Assembly: GCF_002099425.1 (NCBI RefSeq)
Contig: NW_018343973.1
Span: 4,813,001 to 4,877,000 of the forward strand
DNA: 64,000 nt
Reading direction: 5' to 3'
DNA from: Phascolarctos cinereus
Taxonomy: Eukaryota; Chordata; Mammalia; Diprotodontia; Phascolarctidae
The notes beneath the pieces are model-generated. The model ran no database searches. It saw only the letters and a list, made by a program, of their open reading frames with translations, and was not told where the DNA came from. Shown here in pieces: positions 11,651 through 22,739 of this stretch; the stretch's first letter is position 1; each line of letters starts with the position of its first letter. The translations under genes and the position numbers were made by a program.

Positions 11651-12371
11651 TAATTTATAGATATTTGTTTCTAATTTAAGTCTCAGAATATAGGTTGTAA
11701 GTAAATGCAAAATTTGAAAATGAACAATCCAAAACAAATTTCATATCAATTTGTGTTGATTTCATATTTTACTCAAAATGAATCTATGATCTCAATGTGG
11801 TTATTCTCTCTAACAGTAAAGATCACAAACCACACATACCTACCTATCTTGGGTGACTCTTGTTCATATCCTCTCATTTAGTATCCTACCAACTGTAAAA
11901 TACGTACTCTAGCAAATTGTGCTTTGTATCTTTATGTTTTTAATTAAATTTTTTCAAGATTAATACACATTAGTAAGGTTGAAGAAAATCATTAGCAAAA
12001 TCAAACTACTCTTACCTACCCAATTTGGGGTGACCTTGATCCGATCAGCAAATCTCATGGTGGGATAGTCATTGTAACCACAAGAAGAATAAAGAAAATT
12101 TGAAGTTCTCCCTATGTAATCACAAGGAGATTAAGAGAAATTTTAAGTAGTATATAGATCACTTCCAAATTTTGCCCTATTCTTATAATTCATTCCCTTC
12201 TCATATCCCCTATTCAGAACACTTATCCTCAGTGATGATGATGATGATAAATCATATTTATATAGTGTTTTAATATTTATTTGCTTCATTTATATTTGTG
12301 ATAAATATTTTATATTTATATTATTTATAAATAAATATTATATTATATTTATTGTTTATATATTCTGTATA
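11651..12371. other. AT-rich intronic DNA
   Basis: No family recognised. 12238-12360 is an AT-dominated low-complexity run rich in TATTTATA words. Confidence 0.5.
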
Positions 12372-12373
12372 TA

Positions 12374-12997
12374 CAGATAGCTCTTGCATTAGGCAAATTC
12401 AGCTTTATGTAAAAAATTCTGAAACACACCTGTGTTAACTTTACTGTACAGTACTGTGTGCTCTCTCTCCACTTTCACCCCTCAGTTTGACATTCATTGA
12501 CCTCCCACTCTACCCTCAAAAAAAAACTTTTAAGAAAACCTTCCAAGTGAAAGCAGAAGATTGGAGGCTCAGAGAGACCACTGCCACCAGATAGGGGCTT
12601 TGCTTGAAACCTCTTCTCCAAAAGAGAGACCTTTCCCCTGCTCCATCTGCCTGCCCACCCATGTGTTCGTCTTCATTTCATCAGCAGCTGGGTACCACAT
12701 GTCTTTCCTCAGCTTGCATGTCACCCATCCTCTCCTGTCTGTGTTCATGTCTGGTTCCCAGGCCTCCACGTGGCTAGCCCCAGCCCCTTGCATGTTCCTG
12801 CTCCTCCTGCTCTCACTTCTCTGTCCTAGCTCCCATGTGTCCTTGAACTCTGCTAGCCACCTTCCTCCATGGCACATGCTTTCCTCTCTTCCTCTTTCCC
12901 TCCTTTCCCCACATCCACTGGCAAATTCCCATTAAGTAAAAAGTGCTTTTCTTAGAGTTCTGCGAAAGGTATACTTATGGAAAGCAAGAACTGTCTG
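12374..12997 (+). mobile_element. Tigger/mariner-like non-autonomous DNA transposon
   Basis: Both ends carry similar inverted termini. The left reads CAGATAGCTCTTGCATTAG; the right, reverse-complemented, reads CAGACAGTTCTTGCTTTCC (14 of 19 positions match). Each end abuts a TA dinucleotide (12372-12373 and 12998-12999), the TSD of the Tc1/mariner superfamily. The interior is unusually GC-rich for this intron and holds two long overlapping frames (12561-12935 plus, 12569-12877 minus) with no transposase motifs. These look like by-products of base composition, not genes. The family name is not certain. Confidence 0.75.
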
Positions 12998-12999
12998 TA

Positions 13000-13310
13000 A
13001 TCTAATTTAGTCTAAGAACAGGTAAGCTCTACTTGTACTATCCCCAGTGACAAGGGCAAAATAGTTGCCAAAATCAGTGGTTAGGAATGTAGAAAGAGAC
13101 CCAGAATAATGTGTTCTCTCTGAAGCCAAGAGAAAAGAGATGGGAGGAATGGTGCAGTTAGTAGAGTCAGAAGGTAACAGGAAAGTGAGGGGGATTTTGT
13201 CTAAACCACTGAATTTCATGGCTAGTAGATGATTTAAGATCTTTGAGAAAGTGATTTCAGAAAATCGGAAGGAGCCAATTTACCAAGAATAAAAAACAGA
13301 GCATGTAGTA
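13000..13310 (-). mobile_element. possible L2 antisense fragment
   Basis: Purine-rich, with AGTGAGGGGGATTTTGTCTA and GAGAAAGTGATTTCAG resembling antisense L2 ORF2. Weak. Confidence 0.3.
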
Positions 13311-13313
13311 ATA

Positions 13314-13557
13314 AAGGGCAGCTGGGTAGTACAGCGGATAGAGTGCCAAGCCTGGAGTCAGAAAAACTCAATTTCGTGAATTCAAATCTAGCTTCAGACA
13401 CTAGCTGTGTGACCCTGAGCTTAACCCTCTTTGCCTCAGTTTCTTCATCTGTAAAAAATGAGCTGGAGAAAGAAATGGCAAATAATTCCAGTATCTTTGC
13501 CAAGAAAACCCCAAAGGGGGACATGAAGAGTTGGACATGACTGAATAATAACAGTGA
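13314..13557 (+). mobile_element. MAR1-like SINE
   Basis: Full-length sense copy: GGCAGCTGGGTAGTACAGCG head, CTGTGTGACCCTGAGC core, GAGCTGGAGAAAGAAATGGC, and the BovB/RTE-like tail ACATGAAGAGTTGGACATGA ending in ACTGAATAATAACAG. Confidence 0.9.
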
Positions 13558-14235
13558 GAAAGTAAAGACATTGGACAACTTTTTCAAAAGTTGAATAGTT
13601 AAAGAAAATAGAAAAAGAAAACTGTACCTAGATGACTTCCTTTCTAAATTTAAGAGACTGCTCTGTTAGGTTTGGGGAGACCTAAGAATATTTGTTGAAG
13701 AATAAGAATCCATCAAAGAGGAGATGTTAAAGTTGCATAAGACAGAGGACATTGCTGGAGAGAATGAGGTCAAAGGTTCAGGTTGAAGGGTTAATGCTGC
13801 TAAATTTTTTTGAGGAATGGAGAAGAGACGACAAAGTTCAAGTCTGATCTTTTCTATGATCTAGGAGAATGAATAACTTTAGGAAATTTAGAGTATCATT
13901 AATGTTAAGTAAAAAGAAGAAAGGATTTGGAACAATTGTTGGGGGAAATGAGATCAGGAATTAATAATGGCATAGTAGAATTGTCACACAGTAGTGATGT
14001 CCCAGGTGAGATTCTCTGCCATGAATGTGTAGTAGAGGCAATTATATTGTTTTAATTATTTTTCTCATTCATGATCAGCACCTCTGGAGCAAGAACAGAG
14101 AAACTGAGTAGTAGGAATTTCCCAGAGTTGAAGATTTTCAAATAGACAGTGACAAAAAAAAAAACCAAAAAGGTGGGGGGTTCTGTTTAGCAGCCAAAAA
14201 ACCCCCCAAACAAATAAAAACATGAAAGTAGTAGA
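13558..14235. other. intronic DNA, possibly L2-derived
   Basis: Purine-rich on the + strand like antisense L2, but I could not anchor it to a diagnostic L2 block. An A-rich/C-rich low-complexity patch lies at 14150-14215. Confidence 0.3.
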
Positions 14236-14237
14236 TC

Positions 14238-14345
14238 ATGGAGTCAATGCCAGCAAGCAAAAAGCATTTATTAAGTTCTTGTTCTGTACCAAACACTATG
14301 CTAGGCATTAAAGATACAAATTAAAAGCAAAAAGACAGTCTAATT
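14238..14345 (-). mobile_element. L2 3' end
   Basis: Antisense L2 terminus: AAGCATTTATTAAGTTCTTG, CCAAACACTATGCTAGGCATT and AAAGATACAAATTAAAAGC. Confidence 0.65.
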
Positions 14346-14753
14346 GTAATGGAAAAAATAACACACAGAAAGAAGCAGAAAAGTGGTAGGGGAGGGGAAG
14401 AAGTTACCCATACAAGAGGCATGGTGTCCAAGTCTAACAACTCAGAAACAGAGTTGGGAGAGCAATTAAAATTGACTTGCCTGGACCCCTCCCCAAACAG
14501 AAGCACTAGGAGGAATTCACCAGTGGAAAAAGAGTGCCAGCATAGTAGAGGGATGTTCCAGGTTGAGACAAGAACTGTAGCTGATGCAGAGTCTGTGAAG
14601 CCAGAAGCAGAACTAGGAGAAGAATAAATGCCAGGTCTGAAAGCATTTATATGAAGGCAGAGTGAGAGATCACTTGGGAGAGTAGGGGTAGAGAGCATAG
14701 ATAGAAAGCTAGAAGGTTTTAGTTAGACTATAGCCAGTCATTCAGAAAACCCC
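14346..14753. other. intronic DNA, nothing identified
   Basis: Overlapping opposite-strand frames (14349-14627 plus, 14321-14698 minus) show no motif I recognise. They may continue the antisense L2 but cannot be anchored. Confidence 0.35.
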
Positions 14754-14853
14754 TACATAGATAATGTCCCCTGTTCCCAGTTTCATTATCAATATCATTT
14801 TATTTATGATGGTATTGATAATGAAATTGAGTACAGGGAAAATGACCTATGTA
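14754..14853. mobile_element. palindromic MITE-like hairpin
   Basis: Two arms of about 43 bp face each other across a loop of about 14 bp. The left starts TACATAGATAATGTCCCCTG; the right arm, reverse-complemented, starts TACATAGGTCATTTTCCCTG. I count 35 of 43 matching positions, including an exact TTTCATTATCAATA. Both ends begin and finish with TA, as for Tc1/mariner MITEs. The structure could also fold as an RNA hairpin when the intron is transcribed. Confidence 0.7.
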
Positions 14854-15299
14854 AGTAATACTAATTTTGAATTGGTAAGTAGAACCAGAAATACAACTTA
14901 AGAATGAATTACATCACTGCTCACATAGCATGGGACAGGGCAGGTAGGAAGGAAGAGAGAAGGATTAAACCCTAGGGTTTTTTGTAATGGTTGGCTACAG
15001 AAGGGCTCCTTCTATAAATTTGTTATTGGAACTCCCAAATATAAATTTATGTCAGTGATCTTACATGTGGTGACTCCCCTTCCAGTTCTCAATTGCTTAA
15101 GCTACAAGGAGTTGGGAGGGCAGGAGAAGTGGTAATCAGCAGCCAATTAAAAGTTGTGCATCAAAAGGCAGAGTGATAGGTGCTGACCATGCTCAACATG
15201 GGGAAGCATACTTCTCTGATTGTGCCATTTGGAAATTATCCTTCCTCCTTGGAATTCTCATAGCACTTTGTATCTTGCATACATTCAAATTCTGAACAT
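14854..15299. other. single-copy intronic DNA
   Basis: No exon or repeat recognised. Confidence 0.4.
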
Positions 15300-15430
15300 G
15301 TCTGCTCTATCTTACTAAATTATTAGATTCTTTAGGACAGGAAGCATGTGTTATTCTTCTTGCATCTTGCCTCAGCAGTTGGCATAAGTCCTCATACATC
15401 GTAAGCCTCTCAGTAAATGTCTGTTGAGTC
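15300..15430 (+). mobile_element. L2 3' end
   Basis: Sense L2 terminus: ATTATTAGATTCTTTAGGACAG, CAGCAGTTGGCATAAGT and TCAGTAAATGTCTGTTGAG. Confidence 0.65.
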
Positions 15431-15547
15431 CGGTAGAATGGAGTGGGATTAAATTATTATGCCTCTTACAAACACCAAAAAAATGTTACAATTTGTGTCA
15501 CCCTGTTTTCCATTCCTTGTTTTTGTTTTGTGAAAATTGATCTCTTG

Positions 15548-15703
15548 GAGCAGCTAGGTGGCACAGTGGATAGAGCACCAGCCCTGAAGTCAGGAGGACC
15601 TGAGTTCAAATCCAGCCTCAGACCAAACACTTGACACTTACTAGCTGTGTGATCCTGGGCAAGTCACTTAACCCCAACTGCCTAACCAAAAAAAAAAAGA
15701 AAA
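15548..15703 (+). mobile_element. CORE-SINE, WSINE1-like, with TSD
   Basis: Head GAGCAGCTAGGTGGCACAGTG, core CTAGCTGTGTGATCCTGGGC, end CCCAACTGCCTAACC plus poly-A. Flanked by a 16-bp TSD (GAAAATTGATCTCTTG at 15532-15547; one mismatch at 15704-15719). The well-kept TSD points to a younger insertion. Confidence 0.95.
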
Positions 15704-16034
15704 GAAAATTCATCTCTTGATATAACAAAACATGCATGTGTATGCATATTTTTACAGATACACATTTAGAAACACCAGATAGGTACTTCAACCTTTCTTT
15801 TCTCATTCTAGCCTTATAACCTCTTTGCTTCTTCTTGATCCATTCTTCCTTTAAATTATACTTCCATGTTCTATTCATGTTCCATTTATTCCTGCCATAT
15901 CTTCCTCACCTTTTCTATCTTCTCTTTATGGAGGATTAAACAAGATATTACACAGAAGGAGTTTTGCACACCTCAAAGCACTGCATAAATAATATGACTA
16001 ACATAAAAATGTTAATAATAACATTGGTATGGGT

Positions 16035-16155
16035 TGTCATTTCATATTAGAGCGTGAGCTCCTTGATGACAGGTACTGTCCTGCTAGTTATGTTTGTATC
16101 ATCATCACTTAACACAATGCCTGGCATATAGTAAGCATTTAATAAATGCTTTATT
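16035..16155 (+). mobile_element. L2 3' end
   Basis: Sense L2 terminus: GAGCGTGAGCTCCTTGATGA, AACACAATGCCTGGCATATA and GTAAGCATTTAATAAATGC. Confidence 0.85.
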
Positions 16156-16229
16156 GTCATAATTGTTATTTACTTCTTCAAAGCTGTCACCTTCTTTAAA
16201 AGCACAGGCCATAGATCTGCTCTAAAGAC

Positions 16230-16640
16230 CTAAGCTATTTTTCTGTAGCAACATATTGTTCATTCATTGGGTGGCAAGAATAACGAAGCATTAAGACATG
16301 AGCTGGCAAAGGAAACAAAAGAGGAATAAGGCTTAGGTGGACTAGAAGGGAGTGGGAGATGATGGATGTTACGTTGTGTGGGCTGTGCAAAGAGCAGAAT
16401 CTTGAACTTTTTGTAACAAGGAGAAAGCCAAGAAAGTTTTTAACTAACAGATTTGTGGACAGAAAAGTAGAAGATGTTAGTGTAAATGGGTAATTTTTAG
16501 TTGGACTGGAGAAGAGGAAATGTGAGTAATGAAGACAAAATCCTATGCCAATACAAATTTGTATTGTGGCCATGGGGAGGGAAAGGATACATTTTAAAGC
16601 TGTCTCCAATTTGGAGAAAGAAGCAGCAGAATATAGCAAA
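16230..16640 (-). mobile_element. probable L2 antisense fragment
   Basis: Purine-rich antisense L2-like text around GAACTTTTTGTAACAAGGAG and TGGACTGGAGAAGAGGAAA. The 158-residue antisense frame 16235-16711 is serine- and leucine-rich with no motif, as expected for L2 complement. Confidence 0.35.
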
Positions 16641-17131
16641 ATGAAAGAAGATGGGTATTGATTTAGGAGTGTTGTCAGACTCAAATGGAAACCTATCCCT
16701 GAAGGCCACATATTAACTTAGGAAACCACAAATTAACATTACCTATGTTGTATTGCATTTTTACTTGTTTTGCTAAATATTTCTTAATTACATTTAATCT
16801 GGTTCAGGCTGCACTCAGGAGTTTTGTACTGGTAATGATGGGAAATCCAGAAAAAAAAAATGAGGGCAACTTGGTGGACTTGGAAAACAGTAAGCTACTG
16901 TTAACCTAAGCATTAGTTTAATAGAATAAAACAGACAGATTTCAGTATTCATGGTGTCAGAAAGAGAGTTGGGATGAAAATACCTGATATGTACAAAGAG
17001 CAACTTAACTATTTACCTGATATGCTACACTATTCCCTACTGCTTTAAGAGACAATATATTTAAAAAATGGTAAAGGATAGGGTTGCTTTGACTTGAATT
17101 GCTTAATTCCCCACTAAAAATATAGGAAACT
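16641..17131. other. intronic DNA, nothing identified
   Basis: No recognisable repeat or exon. Confidence 0.4.
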
Positions 17132-17280
17132 GGGTCAGCTAGGTGGCGCAGTGGATAGAGCACCAGCCCTGGATTCAGGAGGACCTGAGTGCAAATCCGG
17201 CTTCAGACACATAACACTAGCTGTGTGACTCTGGGCAAGTTACTTAACCCCATTGCCTATCCCTCCTCCCAAAAAAAAGG
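17132..17280 (+). mobile_element. CORE-SINE, WSINE1-like
   Basis: GTCAGCTAGGTGGCGCAGTG head, TCAGGAGGACCTGAGTGCAA, CTAGCTGTGTGACTCTGGGC and CCCCATTGCCTATCCC end with an A/G-rich tail. No clear TSD. Confidence 0.92.
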
Positions 17281-17539
17281 GGGGGAAACCAAGAAAATTT
17301 TAGTTTTCAGACTTTTTTAAGATCATTTCACGCTAGTCAGAGGAAATGAGTAAGGGGCCTGCCTTGTAGCTTTATCATGGACACAGTGCTGGACAGGGAA
17401 ATATTTCTGGGTAAGAAGATAGCTAGTGTTTCATTAACACTGCCTGCACATCTTTCTTTCCATACTGATCATTGCCTGCCTAAGTTGTCATCTGAAGAAA
17501 TAGGGAATCAAGCTTGGAAGCTAAAAGAAAACAGAAAGG

Positions 17540-17690
17540 TTATACAGTTCACATCTTCCTAATTTGCAGATAAAGATATTGAAGCCCAGAGAAATTTAAG
17601 TGAGTAGCACAAGAGTCTAATGGTTGGTTAGAGTTAGACACAGGACCAGAACCCAGGTCTCTTGACTTGCAATCAACTCTGCTCAATCCA
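17540..17690 (-). mobile_element. MIR-type SINE
   Basis: Antisense core GATAAAGATATTGAAGCCCAG, then AGAACCCAGGTCTCTTGACTT. Confidence 0.65.
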
Positions 17691-17813
17691 ATTATGTGTA
17701 TGTGTGTATATGTGAGTACCTCACTATTAAACTCACCTTTCCAATTCTAGGCCCTCCCAGTTTCTGAAATATGTGGATAAAATAAGGAATGAGTCAGGAG
17801 AGGTGCACAGATA

Positions 17814-18010
17814 CAGATGGTTTTGATGAGAGCTGTCCCAAGATGTTCTGGTTTTTTTTTTACTGAGACTTGTGCCGTAGATTTCAGAGTACCTCAGGAG
17901 TAATGCTTGAGATTCAAATAGTTTTGGTGGGAGCTGTCTGAAACTTTTCTGTTATTTATTTATGGGCTTATTCAGTGCGTTTCAGAATACTGCAGGAGTT
18001 ACTGATTGAG
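17814..18010 (+). repeat. diverged 98-bp tandem duplication
   Basis: Copy 1 (17814-17911) and copy 2 (17915-18010) align along their length: a GTTTTGRTGRGAGCTGTC block, a T-rich middle, TTTCAGARTACYKCAGGAGT, and an ending in TTGAG. The family is not recognised. Confidence 0.7.
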
Positions 18011-18850
18011 CTATTAAAGGGGAAAAGAAAAGAGCAAAGCTGAAAGAGTCCAGCAGTGTCACAGTTCAGTAGACTGGAAAAAAAAAAGGAGAAAAAGAAA
18101 CCCTTGGTTCCAATTCCATTTCTCCTAGTTCCTTCAGTTTGCTTTCATTTTTACCTCTAAAACCAAATCTTTGTCACATTCAGATAACTGGAATCTATTT
18201 ACAAGAAGGGGAAACAGAAGATAATCATGGTTTGGTCTGAAAGGTTCAGTTTTATCAACCATGGAAATGGTTGTATTTTAAGATTCATTGCTCCCAAATT
18301 GGTCGTTGTTAACAAGACTGGAAGGAAAATTGTATTAACAAAAGGTGAAAATGTAAAGTAGATAATTTATATTGAGCATTTCTTCTTCCCTCCTCCTTTT
18401 TACATCCTCTGGGGACCCTTTTCATAGCCTCTGTCCCCCATCCAAGAAATATTAATGCCATATCCCCTAATCTCTTAAAAGTTGCTTGTCCTAGATCTCA
18501 ACATTTTAGGGTATCTGAGACTCCCAAAAATGATATTGATACTCCATAGGTAATTTAACAAACAAATGGGCACAGACTCTCCTTTCCTTCCTAGGTTAAT
18601 AGTGACCTGGAGATATGTCCCCCAATTCTACACCCCAACATAGAAGTATGATGCTAATGGTCTAAGATTCAGGCCTAGATGACTGGAGGTGGCTTATATT
18701 GAGACAAATCGGGGGCCCTAATTACTATAGGCCCTCACTAAAATTTGTACAATCTTCCTACCCATTGAAGAACAAAAAAAGTTAGAAATAAAATTATATT
18801 TTCTTTTTCTTCACTTCTTTTCATTTCTTTTCTTGACCTCAGCTGTAATG
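18011..18850. other. single-copy intronic DNA
   Basis: No repeat or exon recognised. Confidence 0.4.
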
Positions 18851-18854
18851 GAGA

Positions 18855-19130
18855 AAAGAAGGGAAAGGAACTAGCATTTACTTACTATTTACCATATGTC
18901 AGGCACTATGCTAGGTGCTTTATAAATATTATCTAATTTAATCCTCACAGGAACCCAGCAAGTTGGGTCCTGTTATCATCCCCATTTTGCAGTTGAGGAA
19001 ACTGAGGCAGACAGAGGTTAAATGACTTACAAAAAGTCACACAGCTAGTCAGTGTCTGAGACTACATTTGAACTCAGGTTTTCCTGATTAAAGGCCCAGC
19101 ACTTATTCCACTGCACCACCTAGCTATACA
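18855..19130 (-). mobile_element. full-length MIR/THER-type SINE
   Basis: Antisense element: GCACTATGCTAGGTGCTTTA, TCCTCACAGGAACCCAGCAA, GAGGAAACTGAGGCAGACAG, AAGTCACACAGCTAGTCAGT and finally CACTGCACCACCTAGCT, the complement of the tRNA-like head. Confidence 0.85.
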
Positions 19131-19134
19131 TCAA

Positions 19135-19930
19135 CCATTTATATTTGTCCCCTAATTCAATAGCACCTATCAGAGTTTTCAGTAAAGAGGTTATGATCAT
19201 CTAAGACATGTAGCTCAGCTATGCCAACTGGCAGCCATCAATGCCAGTCCTAGTTTATTTGACTAATTATATCATGTGATTACCCAGATTGTTGAGAATT
19301 CTGACTTCAAAAAATCCAAATTAATAGTTTTTTTTATTTTTAAAAACTCTCCTCAGTAAGTAAAGAAGAGCTCAGTGCCGAGTATCAAATGAATTGTAAA
19401 TCAAATTTTGAGTCTTAGAAACATGTTGAGTAAGTTTTCGACATTATCATTCAAAAAATCATTCAGTAATTTGTGTAACTAAAGGATAAAGAGGAGAGAC
19501 TAGGACAAAGACAGGGATCTTTGTTAGTGATCCATGAATTAAAGCAGCAGTTTCTAGCAGGGAAAGCCTTTAGCTTTGATTTGTCTCCTCTCTCCTGTGT
19601 TTTGAATATAATCTACATAGTTGTCGTATTAGCATATGACAGAAAACTTGGGATAGATGAAAAACCATGACCAAGCTGGATTTTCCCCTTGAGTTCAGAC
19701 AGCTTGACTTGTAACAGAAAAAAAGATTTAAACTATTTCGCCTCACAACCAAAATCATGCAACAAGTCTCTGTTCCCCACTGAGAAGAGTATTTCACAGC
19801 TACAAATATTTTTAAGAAACACAGTAAATTCTTAAACATCTGTGAAGACTTCTCTTCCAAAACCAATAGATGACTTTTTACTCTAATTCTCAGGTTGTTG
19901 GATTTTGACTCAATTTTTGTGGTCCCTCCT
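19135..19930. other. single-copy intronic DNA
   Basis: No repeat or exon recognised. A 98-residue antisense frame at 19570-19866 has no motif or splice context that I can defend. Confidence 0.4.
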
Positions 19931-19945
19931 TAATAATAATCTTTT

Positions 19946-20103
19946 GGGGGGCAGCTAGGTAGTGCAGTGGATAGAGCACTGGCTGTGAAGTCAGGAGGAC
20001 CTGAATTCAAATCCAGCCTTAGACCAAACACTTGACACTTACTAGCTGTGTGGCCTTGGGCAAGTCACTTAACCCCAATTGCCTAAAAAAATAATAACAA
20101 TAA
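19946..20103 (+). mobile_element. CORE-SINE, WSINE1-like, with TSD
   Basis: GGCAGCTAGGTAGTGCAGTG head to CCCCAATTGCCTAAAAAAAT end. Flanked by an exact 15-bp TSD TAATAATAATCTTTT (19931-19945 and 20104-20118). Confidence 0.95.
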
Positions 20104-20254
20104 TAATAATAATCTTTTTCCCCTTTGAGCAAATGTTTTGGGAGGCTTCTGATGTCAAATGTGTACTACACATAGATATGCATATCAAATGTGTTTTATA
20201 GTTATATTGCAACAGCATATTATTGCAGATAATTAATTGTGATCATCAGTATAT

Positions 20255-20488
20255 TGCTGTTTGGTAATTTTCAGTCATGTCCAACTCTTCATGATTCCAT
20301 TTGGGATAATGGATAATGGAGTTGTTTGCCATTTCCTTTTCCAGTTCATTTACAAATGAGGAAACTGAGGCAAACGGCATTAAGTGACTTGCCCAGGTCA
20401 TACAGCTAGTATCTGAGGCTGCATTTGGACTAAGGTCTTCCTGACTCCAGGCCTGGCACCCCATCCACTGCGCTGCCTAGCCGCCTAA
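20255..20488 (-). mobile_element. MAR1-like SINE
   Basis: Starts with antisense tail TCAGTCATGTCCAACTCTTC, passes through GAGGAAACTGAGGCAAACGG, and ends at CACTGCGCTGCCTAGCCGCC. Confidence 0.9.
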
Positions 20489-20789
20489 TCATGATTATAA
20501 CATATCTTAGAATTAGGAAAAATTGCATGCAACTTTTTCTCTTATTCTCCACAGTATCTAAATGGTCTTTAACTTATCTAATAATGTAACTATAACAGAA
20601 TGAATGTTTCTTATGATCTGATCTTTCTATTCTAAAGTATGACATTGTTATATTCTTGGATCACCTGTATCCCTATTTGGGTATCTATCCTTTGTTACTG
20701 CTCTATTTCCTTTGTTAATTGGAGGCATTGCTCTCGAAGAATTGCCCTAGTGACTAACCTTTATTGAAATGAAAATGATCAGTGTGTAG

Positions 20790-20965
20790 AGGAGGCAGTA
20801 GAGTGTGGTAGAGAGAACTCGAGGTTTGAAGTCAGACAAACGTACCTCCATGACCCTGGAAAGTTAATTAAACTCTTTGAGACTTAGCTCCGACTGTAAA
20901 ATGAAGGAATCAGACTAGGTGACTTTTAAGGTCTCTTTCAGTACTAAATTCACCATTCTCTGAAT
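20790..20965 (+). mobile_element. MIR-type SINE
   Basis: Sense MIR: GGCAGTAGAGTGTGGTAGAG, GAGGTTTGAAGTCAGACAAA, CTGTAAAATGAAGGAATCAG and GGTGACTTTTAAGGTCTCTT. Confidence 0.75.
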
Positions 20966-21136
20966 ACTATATATGTATTTATATGTGTGTATATCCACAA
21001 CTACACAAAGAAAAATGCACACACATGAACAATTAAGAAAATAAAACCTCTGGCTCTAGCATTTAATTGACCCCCTAAATAACTTACTTTGTCTTAAAGA
21101 TATTGTCTTCAGTTTATTTAATTTTACTATTAATAA

Positions 21137-21390
21137 GGGGCAGCAATATGGAACAGTGGATAGAGTGCTGGACCTGGAGTCAGGAAGACATCTTTCTGAG
21201 TTCAAATCTGGCCTCAGATATTACTAGCTGTGTGATCCTAGGCAAGTCACTTAAACTTCTTTGCCCCAGTTTCCTCATTTGTTAAATGAGCTGGAGAAGG
21301 AAATGGCAAACCATGCTGTATCTTTGCCAGGAAAACTTCAAATGGGTCATGAAAAGTCAGACATGACTGAAAAACAACTGCACAACAACC
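21137..21390 (+). mobile_element. MAR1-like SINE
   Basis: GGGGCAGCAATATGGAACAG head, CTAGCTGTGTGATCCTAGGC core, GAGCTGGAGAAGGAAATGGC and tail GAAAAGTCAGACATGACTGA followed by AAAACAACTGCACAAC. Confidence 0.92.
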
Positions 21391-21899
21391 ATTAACATTA
21401 AAATTAACCTATGGCATAAGTTAGAGACATTTAATTAAAATATATCTGAGAAAAACAACAATGATCAACCTGTGTGAAAACTGATTTTTCAACCATTTTA
21501 AAGAACTATTTCATATACTGTTGAAAGTTAGTAGACTCTGACTTTGCCAACCCATGGCACATAGTAGATTTCATAAATAAGGATCCAGTGTAGAAAATAG
21601 CATCACCCCTCTATCGCTAGAAAATTGAATTCAAAAGATGGGCATACTGTATTTATCCAAATGACATAAATATTTTCATAGTGCATGGGGGAGGTAGTCT
21701 CCATCATATATTGGACTCAGAGATTCAGGACTTTATAGGCTTTTGTTAGGATCTTGATTTTGCACTATGAACAACTAAGTGGCGAAAACAGGACCAATAA
21801 CATTTGTATGATCAATATTCCAGAGGCTCTTTCATTCCTCTAGCAGTAAAGCTGCCATATATCCTTGTACTACCTGTAGCCTCTAAATGGTCTTAGGGA
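21391..21899. other. single-copy intronic DNA
   Basis: No repeat or exon recognised. Confidence 0.4.
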
Positions 21900-21906
21900 A
21901 ACTTTC

Positions 21907-22731
21907 CTTTTTTTAAATTTGTTTATTTTGATTTATCAACACTCACTTGCATATAATTTTGGGTTGAAAATTTTTCTCCCCCTTCCTCCCCACCACCCTC
22001 CCCAAGGCGGCGCACAATCTGATATAGGCTTTACATTTACATTCCTATTAAATATATTTTCACGTTAGTGAAGTTGTAAGTAAAAATTAAAACCAATAGG
22101 AGGAACCATCAGAAAGATGCCTCAAAACTCAACAGAAGGTAAAAATAAGTAATAGCAATTCAACTTTCATAATTCTTTCTTTGGATGTGGACATCATTTT
22201 CCATCACGAGGCCTCTGGAGATGTCTTAGATCCTTGTAATGCTGAGAAGGGTTCAGTTTAACAATATTAGTCATCGCATAATGTGGCTGTTACTGTGTAC
22301 AAAGTCTCTTGGTTCTGCTCACTTCACTCAGCATCAGACCATACAAGTCTTTCCAGGTTTTTCTGAAGTTAGCCTACTTATCATTTCTTATAGCACAATA
22401 GTATTCCATTACATTCATATACCACAACTTGCTCAGCCGTTCCCCAATTGATGGGCATCCTCTCAATTTCCAATTCTCTGCCACCACAAAAAGAGCTTCT
22501 ATGAATATTTTTATACATGTGGGTCCTTTTCCCATTTGTATGATCTCTTTGGGATATAGCCCTAGAAGTGCTATTGCTGGATCAAAGGGTATGCACGTTT
22601 TTGTAGCCCTTTGGATATAGTTCAAAATTGTTCTCCAAAATGGTTGGATCATTTCACAACTCCACCAACAATGTATTAGTGTTCCAATTTTCCCACATCT
22701 TCTCCAAAATTTATCATTTTCTTGTTAGGTT
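21907..22731 (-). mobile_element. 5'-truncated L1 with ORF2 C-terminus
   Basis: Minus-strand L1: a poly-T start, 3' UTR (21915-22200), then the last ORF2 codons (22374-22652). The peptide has the L1 ORF2 C-terminal signature CPSIGERLSKLWYMNVMEYY and ends RNDK. Flanked by an imperfect short TSD AACTTTC (21900-21906, 22732-22738). The terminal 200 bp of the 3' UTR is nearly identical to that of the HAL1 at 45052-47843, so both ends belong to one recently active lineage. Confidence 0.9.
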
Positions 22732-22739
22732 AACTTTCG

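Noticed and set aside
12561-12935. 124-residue frame as a gene
   Set aside because: It lies wholly inside the Tigger-like element, overlaps an equally long antisense frame and shows no domain.
15548-15703. tRNA-like head as a tRNA gene
   Set aside because: The tRNA-related segment is the head of a SINE with CORE, tail and TSD; the same holds for every other copy.
16549-16566. Perfect 18-bp palindrome CAATACAAATTTGTATTG
   Set aside because: AT-rich palindromes of this length are expected by chance in an intron this size; no supporting context.
16235-16711. 158-residue antisense frame
   Set aside because: Composition and neighbourhood fit the complement of decayed L2; no start context, motif or splice sites.
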